Assembly (NCBI GenBank): GCA_964481235.1
Contig: CAYZYH010000004.1
Span: 1 to 64,000 of the forward strand
Direction: 5' to 3'
DNA from: JAUPVL01 sp964481235
GTDB taxonomy: Bacteria > Patescibacteriota > Saccharimonadia > CAILAD01 > BJGX01
Length of the DNA: 64,000 bases
Shown here piece after piece: positions 31,920 through 40,678 of the stretch (positions are counted from its first letter, which is position 1; each line of letters starts with the position of its first letter). The translations under genes were made by a program, and so were the position numbers. A model generated the notes under the pieces. That model saw only the letters and a program-made list of their open reading frames with translations, searched no databases and had not been told where the DNA came from.

Positions 31920-33929
31920 TTAGAACACTTCTTTACGATTTTGCCACCGAGGCTTCAATACTTCGTAGTTTATCATTGAGTAAACTAGTAGATAAAACGA
32001 ACATAGGCAACCTATAGGGTAGAGTAATGTAGATACAATACTCTGACGAGAGATTATAGTAATAATTAATCTGTTTATATAACTAAGTCCAATCGCTAGG
32101 GCTAAGAACCATAGACCTAGGTAAATGTTTAATACTAATAAGTAACTTATTAGTAGAGTTGGAAAGACCAAGACGAACAATCCAAACAAAACTAAGGCGA
32201 TAGTTAAGGGCATGGAAAAGTGTAGTGCTGGGTAAAAACGCCTTAAGTTTTGCGCAACAATAAGTCTCAAACTAGCATGGTTTTGACTCATCGCCATGTC
32301 TGACCCTAGATAGAAGCCAGTTTTTAAACCCCTTGTCTTAGCAGCGGCTGCAAGGTCGAAATCTTCCAAGGGGCTTTTTCTTACAAGCTCAAAACCACCA
32401 AGGGCTAATACGCTAGATCTTACGAAAGCAGTTATATTACTACTAGCATTAACTGATCTGGGGTGAGCCTTTGCCAAATATGCAGAAGGGTATAGACCAA
32501 GCATAAAGTAATGATTTTGACTTAGTATAATTTGTTGAGCAAAACTCTTATTTTGGTCTGATGGTAATATTGAAACTAAGCTTAGCTTTTCTTGCTCAAT
32601 AAGACTAGCCATTACTGAGAGAGCGTTAGGTAATAGAATAGTATCAGCACTAAGAAGTAAAACTATTTCACCCGTCGACTTTTCTAGCAACTGCTGAGAT
32701 ACCCAGGAGTTAATGGTCCAGTTGGGTTTTAGTGGTTTTGTTTCTATAATCTTTAGCCTAGGGTCTTGAAAACCCTTGGCTATACTTAGAGTGTTATCTT
32801 GCGAGCCCAGATCGGTAAAAAGTATTTCGAACTGAGGGTATTGCTGGCCTAAAAGTGAGAGGAGCGTAGAAGATATATTGTCACCTTGATTATAGGCGTG
32901 CATAATTATACTAATTTTTGGCCAATCAGTTAGTCGTTTTGTCTTTGGTCTAGCGAAAGCTCTTAGGTTATATATCGTTAGACCAAGTTGTATCAAGAAA
33001 AATACCAATAGAAAAAAACCAGTCAATGCAACGAAATATTCTCTAACACCGAACGGATCAAAAGCAAACAACAATATTTGAGTAATAAAAAACCCTACTA
33101 TCATATTCAACCACATAAAGTTTTGCCAACCCCTATGAAACTGTGTAGATCTTGCATCGGATTTGTATTTAATAAAAAAACTAGCGTTTAAGACATACAT
33201 TCCTAAAAACACACTAGCAAGTAAGCCAAGAGGAAAGTATGACACCGCAATAAACACACAGCACAATAGGTAAAGAGAAATGACAAATATATTGGTACGC
33301 CTGGCGCCCATCACTGTAGCTATAGATTTAATATTAGCGGCTCTATCTGGCTTAATGTCTTGTATTGCACCAAAAGCTTGACTTGCCATACCCCATGCCA
33401 TAAAGGCAATTATGGCTGGCCAGTAGTAGTTATTACTTTGTGCATATGCAAGCCCAAACACAAATGGTAGAACAAAGTGCAACGCTGAGTTGATTGAATC
33501 TAAAAAAGGAACTTCTTTAAAACGAAGTGGTTTGGCACTATAGCTGAAAGCAAAGAATATAATAAGTACAAATAGTATTTTTGATATGGCAGTTCCAGTA
33601 GCTAAAAAATACAATGCAAAAGGTAAATTCAATAGTGCAATTGCTATCCATAAACTCTGGTGTTTTTGCTTAAGAAGTAAACCCCCTTCGATGGAATTTT
33701 TTCGAGGATTTTTAATATCTGACTCGTAATCATATATATCGTTTACGCCATAAAGCATTAAATTGTAAGAAAACAAGAAATATACAAACCCAATTAGGCC
33801 AGGAAAACTTATGCCTTGAGAAGCAAGCAAGTAGCCCACCAAAAAAGGAAAAGCTGTGTTTATCCAGCTTACTGGGCGACTGGTCGCCAAAACTTCTTTA
33901 ATTGTGAGTTTGCTACTTTTTTTAGACAT
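31920..33929 (-). CDS. Fused UbiA-type lycopene elongase and family 2 carotenoid glycosyltransferase
   Basis: About 669 residues in two parts. Residues 1-300 are a UbiA prenyltransferase with two Asp motifs, NDIYDYESD near 60 and QDIKPDRAANIKS near 185, most like CrtEb-type lycopene elongases that add C5 units at both ends. After a membrane linker, residues about 330-560 are a GT2 domain (ISIIMHAYNQGDNISSTLL, LLLSADTILLPN, EDFDLAAAAKTRG), then C-terminal helices. This would elongate and glycosylate a C50 carotenoid in one polypeptide. The ATG at 33929 was preferred over a TTG at 33956. Confidence 0.75.
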   Translation of the reverse strand: MSKKSSKLTIKEVLATSRPVSWINTAFPFLVGYLLASQGISFPGLIGFVYFLFSYNLMLYGVNDIYDYESDIKNPRKNSIEGGLLLKQKHQSLWIAIALLNLPFALYFLATGTAISKILFVLIIFFAFSYSAKPLRFKEVPFLDSINSALHFVLPFVFGLAYAQSNNYYWPAIIAFMAWGMASQAFGAIQDIKPDRAANIKSIATVMGARRTNIFVISLYLLCCVFIAVSYFPLGLLASVFLGMYVLNASFFIKYKSDARSTQFHRGWQNFMWLNMIVGFFITQILLFAFDPFGVREYFVALTGFFLLVFFLIQLGLTIYNLRAFARPKTKRLTDWPKISIIMHAYNQGDNISSTLLSLLGQQYPQFEILFTDLGSQDNTLSIAKGFQDPRLKIIETKPLKPNWTINSWVSQQLLEKSTGEIVLLLSADTILLPNALSVMASLIEQEKLSLVSILPSDQNKSFAQQIILSQNHYFMLGLYPSAYLAKAHPRSVNASSNITAFVRSSVLALGGFELVRKSPLEDFDLAAAAKTRGLKTGFYLGSDMAMSQNHASLRLIVAQNLRRFYPALHFSMPLTIALVLFGLFVLVFPTLLISYLLVLNIYLGLWFLALAIGLSYINRLIITIISRQSIVSTLLYPIGCLCSFYLLVYSMINYEVLKPRWQNRKEVF

Positions 33930-33930
33930 A

Positions 33931-34224
33931 TTATTTGTTACTTTTAAAATATTCAAAGAGAGCAGGTACCATTAGTATTACAGCAACTAGGTAGCCAAAA
34001 TCTTCTATAGGTATATTGCCAACTTTATAACCCAATATAGAACTATTATTATACATCACAATCGGCAGAGTGGTGAGGTAGTTGTCGAATACAAGCATAG
34101 CAATGAGCAGGATTAGCCCGACCACCATCAAAGCCTTGGGTTTTGGTGGGGTAATGCGCAAACGTACAAGTATTAATATTGATACCACCACTAAGCTGGT
34201 TACTAGTACTAAATAGCTAGTCAT
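33931..34224 (-). CDS. Lycopene cyclase subunit, CrtYf-like (second half)
   Basis: A 97-residue protein with three membrane helices. NIPIEDFGYLVAVILM near the end carries the IPxE(D/E) motif of the CrtYc/CrtYd lycopene cyclase domain family. Two such proteins form the heterodimeric cyclase in actinobacterial C40 and C50 pathways. It overlaps its partner by 4 nt and lies 1 nt before the elongase fusion, so the three are co-translated. Confidence 0.7.
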   Translation of the reverse strand: MTSYLVLVTSLVVVSILILVRLRITPPKPKALMVVGLILLIAMLVFDNYLTTLPIVMYNNSSILGYKVGNIPIEDFGYLVAVILMVPALFEYFKSNK

Positions 34225-34640
34225 GATCTTTTATTCCTAGACCCAACATTCCGTGTAGGGTGGCTCAGAGTTAGCTTGTCATTTTTTCGCTTATTATTAT
34301 CAACTTTTCTAAATACCTCTAGCCTTCCAATTAGTTGATACAAAATCAGCGTCACATAGCATAGCATAAACAAAAAGACCACTTCTTCTATCGGTATATT
34401 GGGCGAAATAATATTTAATCTCACTACGTAGTCTTGGTTTGTAGAAAATATTTTATTAATTACCCCAGCAACATCAAATATCAGTAGTAGTAGTATTGTA
34501 TAGCCAACTGCTTTTGTGCTTGCAATTTTGTCATACCAAAACGCTAGTCTTAATCGCCAGTCGGCCAAAAGTAAACCAGCAATACTAAAAACTAGTACAA
34601 AAATATAGAAGTAATGTGTGTGCACAAGTTGCATAATCAT
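34221..34640 (-). CDS. Lycopene cyclase subunit, CrtYe-like (first half)
   Basis: A 139-residue protein with three membrane helices. HTHYFYIFVLVFSIAGLLLAD near the start and SPNIPIEEVVFLFMLCYVT in the last third match the lycopene cyclase domain family, with the conserved Pro-x-Glu-Glu. With the next gene it should form a heterodimer that closes the ends of lycopene or of its C50 product. Ring type (beta, epsilon or gamma) cannot be read from sequence. Confidence 0.75.
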   Translation of the reverse strand: MIMQLVHTHYFYIFVLVFSIAGLLLADWRLRLAFWYDKIASTKAVGYTILLLLIFDVAGVINKIFSTNQDYVVRLNIISPNIPIEEVVFLFMLCYVTLILYQLIGRLEVFRKVDNNKRKNDKLTLSHPTRNVGSRNKRS

Positions 34641-34646
34641 CTACCT

Positions 34647-34652
34647 ATTATA
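34647..34652 (-). promoter_or_regulatory. -10 box of the leftward carotenoid arm, predicted leaderless
   Basis: The minus strand reads TATAAT, ending 6 nt before the ATG at 34640. It sits between the upstream gene's terminator and the cyclase gene. Confidence 0.6.
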
Positions 34653-34660
34653 CTCCATAT

Positions 34661-34688
34661 AAAAAACCCTCTCGTGTTAAGAGAGGGT
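34661..34688 (-). terminator. Terminator of the upstream hypothetical gene
   Basis: On the minus strand, ACCCTCTC pairs with GAGAGGGT (34666-34673 with 34681-34688) and is followed by six T. It isolates the hypothetical gene from the cyclase genes. Confidence 0.85.
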
Positions 34689-34696
34689 ATTTAAGT

Positions 34697-35218
34697 CTAA
34701 AGTTTTAGATGCAGCATAACTATGAGCCAGTTGAGCATGGTATAGGCGTGCTGGGGGAACATTCTGTAGCCTCCAAGATATTGGTTGCCATCAGTCTTTG
34801 TGATATCTGCATAAGTACCGGTTTCGTCATATGTAAAGTCAATCCGTATCTTTCTACAATTGTTGCGAGGCGGCTTGTCAAATAGACTATCAATATAAAC
34901 TTCTAGTTTAGTGTCTGGTAGTTTTTTGGCTCGTACTACACCGAAGTAGTCAGTAAAGTCTGGTGCAGGCTCAAATACTACAAGGCCTGGCGCCCAGTAA
35001 ACAAGATAACCTAAAAATGTTTGCACATCATCGACCCGTCCAAACAGCACCTGTCGCGACAGTCGAGCTGGGTTTGCTTTATTGGTGAGCATTAATTCTA
35101 CGCTTTTAATGGTGTTTATGCGCCCTCGTTTTGTTTTCAACCACCCAAGTTTACGCTCGCGCTCTATCACTTCTTCAATATTTGCAATCAAATCTTTTGT
35201 GGGGGTGATGGCACTCAT
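34697..35218 (-). CDS. Hypothetical protein inside the carotenoid cluster
   Basis: A 173-residue soluble protein of no recognised family. It has a helical start (DLIANIEEVIERERKLGW), a basic middle, a beta-rich core with GLVVFEPAPDFTDYFGVV, and a C-terminal helix ending MLHLKL. It has its own promoter (TATAAT on the minus strand at 35262-35267) and terminator, so its place between the two carotenoid arms may be chance or may indicate a pigment-linked role. Confidence 0.6.
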   Translation of the reverse strand: MSAITPTKDLIANIEEVIERERKLGWLKTKRGRINTIKSVELMLTNKANPARLSRQVLFGRVDDVQTFLGYLVYWAPGLVVFEPAPDFTDYFGVVRAKKLPDTKLEVYIDSLFDKPPRNNCRKIRIDFTYDETGTYADITKTDGNQYLGGYRMFPQHAYTMLNWLIVMLHLKL

Positions 35219-35335
35219 AAATTTATTCCCATCTAGTAGTAGGTGCGGAGATTACTCAGATATTATAGTAATTAATCTCAAATTTGTAAATATTACTCAA
35301 AAACACTACCAATCAAAAAAGCTCTCTAAATATGC

Positions 35336-35341
35336 TATTAT
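35336..35341 (+). promoter_or_regulatory. Extended -10 box of the rightward carotenoid arm
   Basis: TGC-TATTAT is an extended -10 element. It ends 7 nt before the crtI GTG at 35349, so this arm too is predicted to start leaderless, on a GTG codon. Confidence 0.55.
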
Positions 35342-35348
35342 TTAAGTC

Positions 35349-36842
35349 GTGAAAAAGAAAAAAACAGTAATAATTATAGGTGCAGGTATTGGCGGTATGT
35401 GTACAGCGGCTAGGCTACTTAAAGAGGGCTACAAAGTTTCTATTTATGAAAAAGAGCCGTTAGTTGGTGGGAGAGCCAATCGAATCAAACAAGACAGCTA
35501 CACTTTTGATACTGGTCCAACACTATTAATGATGACCGACGTTCTTTACGACACTTTTGCATATTGTGGCAAAGACTTTGATGACTATATTGAGTTAATC
35601 CAGCTAGAGCCCAATTATCAAGTAGCCTTTGCTGACAGCTCACGTATTACCGTTAGCAGTAACCTCCCAAAGTTTGCTAGCGAGCTTGCCAAATTCGACC
35701 CTAAGGCCCCTGAGCAATTTTATAGATTTTTTGCCGATGTTGCCGAAATATATAGGTTGTCGCGCGGTGGATTTATAGATAAAAACTTTGATAGTATTAC
35801 AGATTTTATTAACTTTCGCTCTGGACTTAAATTATTACAAAAACGAGGACTTATAAGTCTTTGGAAGTTTGTAAGTCATTATTTTAATGACGATAGACTA
35901 CGCCAACTATTTAGTTTTCAGAGTATGTACCTGGGTGTGAGTCCATATGAGGCACCGGCAGTTTACAGCGTACTTAGCTATATGGAGACTGGGCTAGGTA
36001 TTTGGTACCCAAAAGGGGGGATGTATAGTTTGAGCCAGGCTCTAGAGAGGCTCGTAAAAGATATGGGTGGCGAAGTATATACCAATAGTCCTATTTCACA
36101 GATCAATATTGAAAATAGTATTGTCAAAGGGGTTGTTGTCGGTGGAGAAACTATAGAAGCGGATTTGGTAGTATGTAATGCCGATCTAATATATGCTTAC
36201 AAAAATCTGCTACCCCCATCTATAAAACTAAAAAGTCTGGGACGCAAAGCCGAAGATCTCAAGCAAGCCAGTTCGGCACTACTATTTTATTGGGGTGTTA
36301 ATAACAAACTCGATGGCATGCTACACCACAATGTTTATTTATGTAGTGATTTTAAAAACAACCTCGAAGAAATATTAAAAAATCATAAACTACCTAGCGA
36401 TCCATCGTTTTACACCTATATACCTACTAAAACCGATCCAACTCTTGCACCAAGAAACAGAAGTGTTATGTACATTCTTGTGCCAGTTCCAAATTTGCAA
36501 GCAGAAAACGATTGGGGTAAGGGCGTTAGTAAGATTCGTGCTCAGGTTTTGAAGCGCCTAAAAAATGAATATGGCAAAGACATAGAAAAAGATATTGAAA
36601 CAGAAAAAATATTTTCACCGCAAGATTTTGAAACCAAATTTAATCTAACTGCTGGCTCGGCTTTTGGCCTAACTCATCACTTATTCCAGTCTGGTTATTT
36701 TAGGCCTCACAATATTGAACGTAGTGTAGAAGGTCTATATTTTGTGGGAGCGAGTACTTATCCGGGCGGAGGTATTCCTATGGTAACATTATCTGCAAAG
36801 CTTGTAGTCGAGCGAATTCTCGGGGATAATAAAGTGAATTAA
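35349..36842 (+). CDS. crtI: Phytoene desaturase (CrtI family)
   Basis: A 497-residue FAD enzyme. The N-terminal dinucleotide fold is VIIIGAGIGGMCTAARLLKE followed by VGGRANRI. The family C-terminus is GLYFVGASTYPGGGIPMVTLSAKLV. CrtI-type enzymes desaturate phytoene stepwise to lycopene. The start is GTG at 35349. The crtE start follows after 3 nt. No close paralogue such as CrtO or CrtN was seen nearby. Confidence 0.92.
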   Translation: MKKKKTVIIIGAGIGGMCTAARLLKEGYKVSIYEKEPLVGGRANRIKQDSYTFDTGPTLLMMTDVLYDTFAYCGKDFDDYIELIQLEPNYQVAFADSSRITVSSNLPKFASELAKFDPKAPEQFYRFFADVAEIYRLSRGGFIDKNFDSITDFINFRSGLKLLQKRGLISLWKFVSHYFNDDRLRQLFSFQSMYLGVSPYEAPAVYSVLSYMETGLGIWYPKGGMYSLSQALERLVKDMGGEVYTNSPISQINIENSIVKGVVVGGETIEADLVVCNADLIYAYKNLLPPSIKLKSLGRKAEDLKQASSALLFYWGVNNKLDGMLHHNVYLCSDFKNNLEEILKNHKLPSDPSFYTYIPTKTDPTLAPRNRSVMYILVPVPNLQAENDWGKGVSKIRAQVLKRLKNEYGKDIEKDIETEKIFSPQDFETKFNLTAGSAFGLTHHLFQSGYFRPHNIERSVEGLYFVGASTYPGGGIPMVTLSAKLVVERILGDNKVN

Positions 36843-36845
36843 CCT

Positions 36846-37922
36846 ATGACAGAAACAAATCTTAAATCATACGTAGCAAAGGTAAAACAAGAAATTGATG
36901 CTCTGTTGAGCGATTTTTTGAATCAAAAAATTGTTGACGCATCTAGGATTGGTAGTGAATACCAAAAGCTACTTAATGTTATTGCAAAACAAACTTTGCG
37001 TGGTGGCAAAAGACTCCGGCCAAGTTTGGCCATGCTGGGGTATGAAATTGCAGGTGGCAAAGACAGAGATAAGATGTTAAAAGCTGCAATGTCGTTAGAA
37101 ATATTCCACAACTATTTACTTATGCATGACGATATTATGGATCACGACGACAAACGTCACGGAGGTCTTAATGTTACTGGGGTTTATAAAAGAAGGTATT
37201 CCCGAACTCTAAATAGTTTAGATGTTCAGCATGTGGCGAACTCTATAGCGATGTTGGCGGGGGATATATGTTGTGGTTTAAGCTATGAATCTTTGATAGC
37301 GTCAGGCATGAACCCTCAACAATTAGTATCGGCAATATCAAGACTAAACACCGCAACATTCGAGGTAGCTGCTGGCCAACATCTTGACCTAATTGGTTCG
37401 GTAGGTAAGTCCCTTACTATAAGTGATATTAAGAAGATAAACCAATATAAAACAGCCGACTATACAGTAATAATGCCTTTGCAGTTTGGTGCAATACTTG
37501 CAGGTGGACCAGCGACATTACATACTCTGTTCGCGAAGTTTGGCAACAATGCCGGAGTGGCTTTTCAGTTGAGTGATGATGATCTAGGGGTTTTTGGTAG
37601 CCCAAAGCTTACTGGTAAACCAGTGGGGAGCGATATAAAAGAAGGAAAGCAAACAGTACTTATGCACAATGGTATTGAATTAACAAAAGGAACTCAAAGA
37701 GATTTTATTAAAAGGTGTATTAACAATCCCAAATTAACTGCTAAAGATGTAAAAAAGGTACAAAATATACTAATTAAATCTGGAGCTAGACAGAAGACGG
37801 TATTGCTGGCCCAAGATTTAGCAAATGCCGCAATAGATATAACAAATGAAATACCCAACTCTAGCAATAGAACCCATCTATTAGCTGAATTTGCGCAATA
37901 TTGCGTAGCTAGGAGTAGTTAA
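36846..37922 (+). CDS. crtE: Geranylgeranyl diphosphate synthase (polyprenyl synthetase)
   Basis: A 358-residue trans-prenyl synthase. The first Asp-rich motif is HDDIMDHD near residue 97 and the second is LSDDDLGVFGSP. RGGKRLRPSLAMLGYE is the substrate-binding block. Product length is not certain, but position between crtI and crtB argues for C20 diphosphate. It is co-transcribed with both. Confidence 0.9.
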   Translation: MTETNLKSYVAKVKQEIDALLSDFLNQKIVDASRIGSEYQKLLNVIAKQTLRGGKRLRPSLAMLGYEIAGGKDRDKMLKAAMSLEIFHNYLLMHDDIMDHDDKRHGGLNVTGVYKRRYSRTLNSLDVQHVANSIAMLAGDICCGLSYESLIASGMNPQQLVSAISRLNTATFEVAAGQHLDLIGSVGKSLTISDIKKINQYKTADYTVIMPLQFGAILAGGPATLHTLFAKFGNNAGVAFQLSDDDLGVFGSPKLTGKPVGSDIKEGKQTVLMHNGIELTKGTQRDFIKRCINNPKLTAKDVKKVQNILIKSGARQKTVLLAQDLANAAIDITNEIPNSSNRTHLLAEFAQYCVARSS

Positions 37923-37925
37923 GTA

Positions 37926-38762
37926 GTGAGTCAAAACCAGTACAGCGAAGTTTCGCAAGCAATTAACGCCATTATTACAAAGCAGTACTCTACATCATTT
38001 TCTGTGGCAATTAGGTTACTAGACAAATCTATAAGAACAGACATATACAACATATACGGCTATGTTAGAGTTGCCGATGAACTAGTAGATACACTTAGAC
38101 CAAAAGATAGCTTACGCATGCTAAAAGATTTTAACATTGAGACAACCCAGGCAATAAAGGTTGGTGTTAGCTTAAATCCAGTAATCCACGCCTTCGCTCA
38201 AACAGTTATCAAATACCAAATAGATTATAGTTTGATACAAGCTTTTATAAATAGTATGACTATGGATATATCTAAAAAATCATATAACAAAAAACAATAC
38301 AAAGACTATATATATGGCTCTGCCGAAGTTGTTGGCTTGATGTGCCTAATGGTTTTTCTTGGTGGTAACAAGACTAAATATAAAAAACTTACCCTAGGTG
38401 CGAAAGCACTAGGTTCGGCTTTTCAAAAAGTTAACTTTTTACGTGATCTAAATATAGATAACCAAGAGCTGGGTAGGATCTACTTTCCGAATATTGATAT
38501 AGAAAATTTTCAAAGCGATCAAAAAAAGCAAATTGAGCAAGAAATACTTGCTGATTTTAAGATTGCTCAGTCAACTATCTATCAACTACCTTATTCGTCT
38601 AGATACGGAGTACTACTAGCTTATTGGTACTATCGTTTACTGCTTAGAAAAATACAAAAAACTAGTGCTCAGGTGCTAAAAGAGAAACGAGTAAGGGTTT
38701 CTGATATTACCAAGTTACTACTCTATATTGTTGTGTTTGGTGAAAAACTACTTCATATATAA
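37926..38762 (+). CDS. crtB: Phytoene synthase
   Basis: A 278-residue squalene/phytoene synthase family enzyme that joins two GGPP molecules. YGYVRVADELVDTL near residue 44 and FLRDLNIDNQELGRIYFP near residue 177 are the two Asp motifs. It starts with GTG 3 nt after crtE and ends the crtI-crtE-crtB operon. Confidence 0.9.
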   Translation: MSQNQYSEVSQAINAIITKQYSTSFSVAIRLLDKSIRTDIYNIYGYVRVADELVDTLRPKDSLRMLKDFNIETTQAIKVGVSLNPVIHAFAQTVIKYQIDYSLIQAFINSMTMDISKKSYNKKQYKDYIYGSAEVVGLMCLMVFLGGNKTKYKKLTLGAKALGSAFQKVNFLRDLNIDNQELGRIYFPNIDIENFQSDQKKQIEQEILADFKIAQSTIYQLPYSSRYGVLLAYWYYRLLLRKIQKTSAQVLKEKRVRVSDITKLLLYIVVFGEKLLHI

Positions 38763-38806
38763 AAATTCGGCTATACTATTAATATATAAAATGCTTTTTT
38801 AGTGCA

Positions 38807-40285
38807 ATGAAAAAACCCCCACCGAAACACATAATTATTGATGGTATTGTCTATGACTCCAACACCGGGGAAGTTGTCGGGCGTTCAAGGGGTGATTCCA
38901 AGTTGCTGCCAAAACAAAAACACCCTGAGGTGCTAGACCTTCGTACCCCAGAAAGCATTGTAAATCAACCACAGGCTGCCATAAGTAAGAGGCAGGCCCA
39001 GCTTTCACTTACAAACCTTCAAAACGAGCAAGAATTTTACGATAATAAAAACGCTAAATTAGAAAAATTAAAGGCTACAAAAGACAAACTAAAGAAAAAA
39101 ATAAAGCTCCACACTAAGCGCATAAAAAAATCACTAATATCTCCGGCCACCAAGTCATCTGCCAATAGTTCTGCTAAAAAAACTCCTAAACTGACCTTAC
39201 AACAAGATTATTTAGAGTTTGTTTTGGTAAAGTCTATTTGGCCTCCTCCTTTATTTAGTTTGTGGCAAATGAGTCTGGTAAGAACTATTGTCAGTCCGCA
39301 GACCTGGCTTCTACTTAGCTTACCGGTAATACTTTTGCAACTAAGAATACTACAAAATTTCACTACAAATGAAGTGCTGCAAAAAGCTAAGGGCGTGGTT
39401 AGTCCAGACCACTTTTCGGCTCTAGCATGGTCTGTAGGAGTGACTCTAACGCTATTCTTTTTAGGAGTAATAATTCGTTCAATAATATCAAATGCTGGTA
39501 TAGCGATAAGGCTCAGACAGATAGATAATCGAACTTTACACCTTACAACAGCTTTACGCTCGGCAGTTCATTCTATGCTACGACAAGCTATTAACTATCT
39601 TTTACACCTGGTTATTATTTGTTTGGTGACTGCTTTTACTGTATGGGTTGCTATAAATATATTCAACTCGAATAATCATTGGCTAAGTACCAGTAAGTAC
39701 CAATTAATAGTGTTTCTAGCAGTAATATGGTTGGTGGTTTTGGTTTTGCTTTATAGTAAACACTGGTTACAGGTAGGGCTTTTGGCGCGTAGTAGTAAGT
39801 CTAGTCATCTACAGCTACAAAGTCTCAAGCTGCTACAAATTAGCCCTTTAAGAAATTTTACCACTGGGTTTTTGGCTATTTGTGGTATTTTCTTGGGTTA
39901 TAGCTCCATTCTATTGATAGATTGGCAAATTACTGATTTTTTCATTACTCATGTAAATAGTCCTACAATTTTGGTATTAATTGTTGTAGCAATTTTTACA
40001 GTAGTCATACTAACAACCATGCAGTATTACCAACAAAACACCTGGGCTAGGCAGTACTATTTTGTCGCCTCAAAGGCCATCAATAACCAAGAGTTACTTT
40101 ATATGGAGCGCGAGAAACCCGCTAGCCTTTGGCCTTTATTTGTAGCTATTGGTTTTGCTGGGTTTATGGTGGGTCTTTATGCGATAATTGTTATTTGGCA
40201 ATCCGCTCAAATTAAAGGCGTGTTGGCAAACTTTCACGCTGAAGTACCAAGTCAAATTAATTTCACTTTACCGGTTAAAGAGTGA
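38807..40285 (+). CDS. Polytopic membrane protein, unknown function
   Basis: A 492-residue protein. The first 150 residues are soluble, starting with HIIIDGIVYDSNTGEVVGR, then Lys-rich and helical (residues 65-125). From about 160 there are roughly six membrane helices. No family is recognised. It is on the same strand as the crt operon after a 44-nt gap, so it may be transcribed from its own start. Confidence 0.6.
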   Translation: MKKPPPKHIIIDGIVYDSNTGEVVGRSRGDSKLLPKQKHPEVLDLRTPESIVNQPQAAISKRQAQLSLTNLQNEQEFYDNKNAKLEKLKATKDKLKKKIKLHTKRIKKSLISPATKSSANSSAKKTPKLTLQQDYLEFVLVKSIWPPPLFSLWQMSLVRTIVSPQTWLLLSLPVILLQLRILQNFTTNEVLQKAKGVVSPDHFSALAWSVGVTLTLFFLGVIIRSIISNAGIAIRLRQIDNRTLHLTTALRSAVHSMLRQAINYLLHLVIICLVTAFTVWVAINIFNSNNHWLSTSKYQLIVFLAVIWLVVLVLLYSKHWLQVGLLARSSKSSHLQLQSLKLLQISPLRNFTTGFLAICGIFLGYSSILLIDWQITDFFITHVNSPTILVLIVVAIFTVVILTTMQYYQQNTWARQYYFVASKAINNQELLYMEREKPASLWPLFVAIGFAGFMVGLYAIIVIWQSAQIKGVLANFHAEVPSQINFTLPVKE

Positions 40286-40336
40286 GCAATGTATTATTAT
40301 TTTAATGTATACAAGAGTACCAGATATACCAAGGTG

Positions 40337-40366
40337 TTGACAAAAGTAATTTAAAAAAGGTATAAT
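40337..40366 (+). promoter_or_regulatory. Consensus promoter of the secE-nusG-rplK region
   Basis: TTGACA (40337-40342), an 18-nt spacer and TATAAT (40361-40366), both perfect hexamers. The transcript would have a leader of about 100 nt. Confidence 0.9.
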
Positions 40367-40376
40367 GTTACCAGTT

Positions 40377-40396
40377 AGCCGCCCTCGGGCTTTTTT
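40377..40396 (+). terminator. Promoter-proximal hairpin with T run
   Basis: AGCC (40377-40380) pairs with GGCT (40388-40391) in a G+C-rich context (AGCCGCCCTCGGGCT), followed by six T. It begins about 4 nt after the expected start site, so it may be an attenuator in the secE leader. Confidence 0.4.
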
Positions 40397-40473
40397 AGAT
40401 TACGAAATATTCTAAAGTATGTAAAACCTTAGAATAAACCAACAAATCACCTTAAAGTGAGATTATTTCATAG

Positions 40474-40662
40474 ATGAACAAAGTTACTAGCTATTTTTCT
40501 GCATCTTATGCAGAACTTAAAAAAGTTATTTGGCCAAGTCGAAAAACGGCTTTGGTTTTAACAGCAACTGTTATAGTTGGTGCTCTGGCAGTAGGTATTT
40601 ACCTCACAATTTTGGGTTATGGTTTTCAGACTATATTACAAAAACTAATTTTTAAATCTTAA
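40474..40662 (+). CDS. secE: Preprotein translocase subunit SecE
   Basis: A 62-residue protein, the short bacterial form with one membrane helix (about 28-52). YFSASYAELKKVIWPSRKTAL is the conserved cytoplasmic amphipathic helix. It stabilises SecY. It lies 16 nt before nusG, the usual pairing. Confidence 0.93.
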   Translation: MNKVTSYFSASYAELKKVIWPSRKTALVLTATVIVGALAVGIYLTILGYGFQTILQKLIFKS

Positions 40663-40678
40663 GCTAAGGAAAACCCCA

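Noticed and set aside
30099..38762. Rhodopsin or retinal production
   Set aside because: The carotenoid genes raised this idea, but no seven-helix protein with a retinal Lys motif and no carotene dioxygenase is present in the window.
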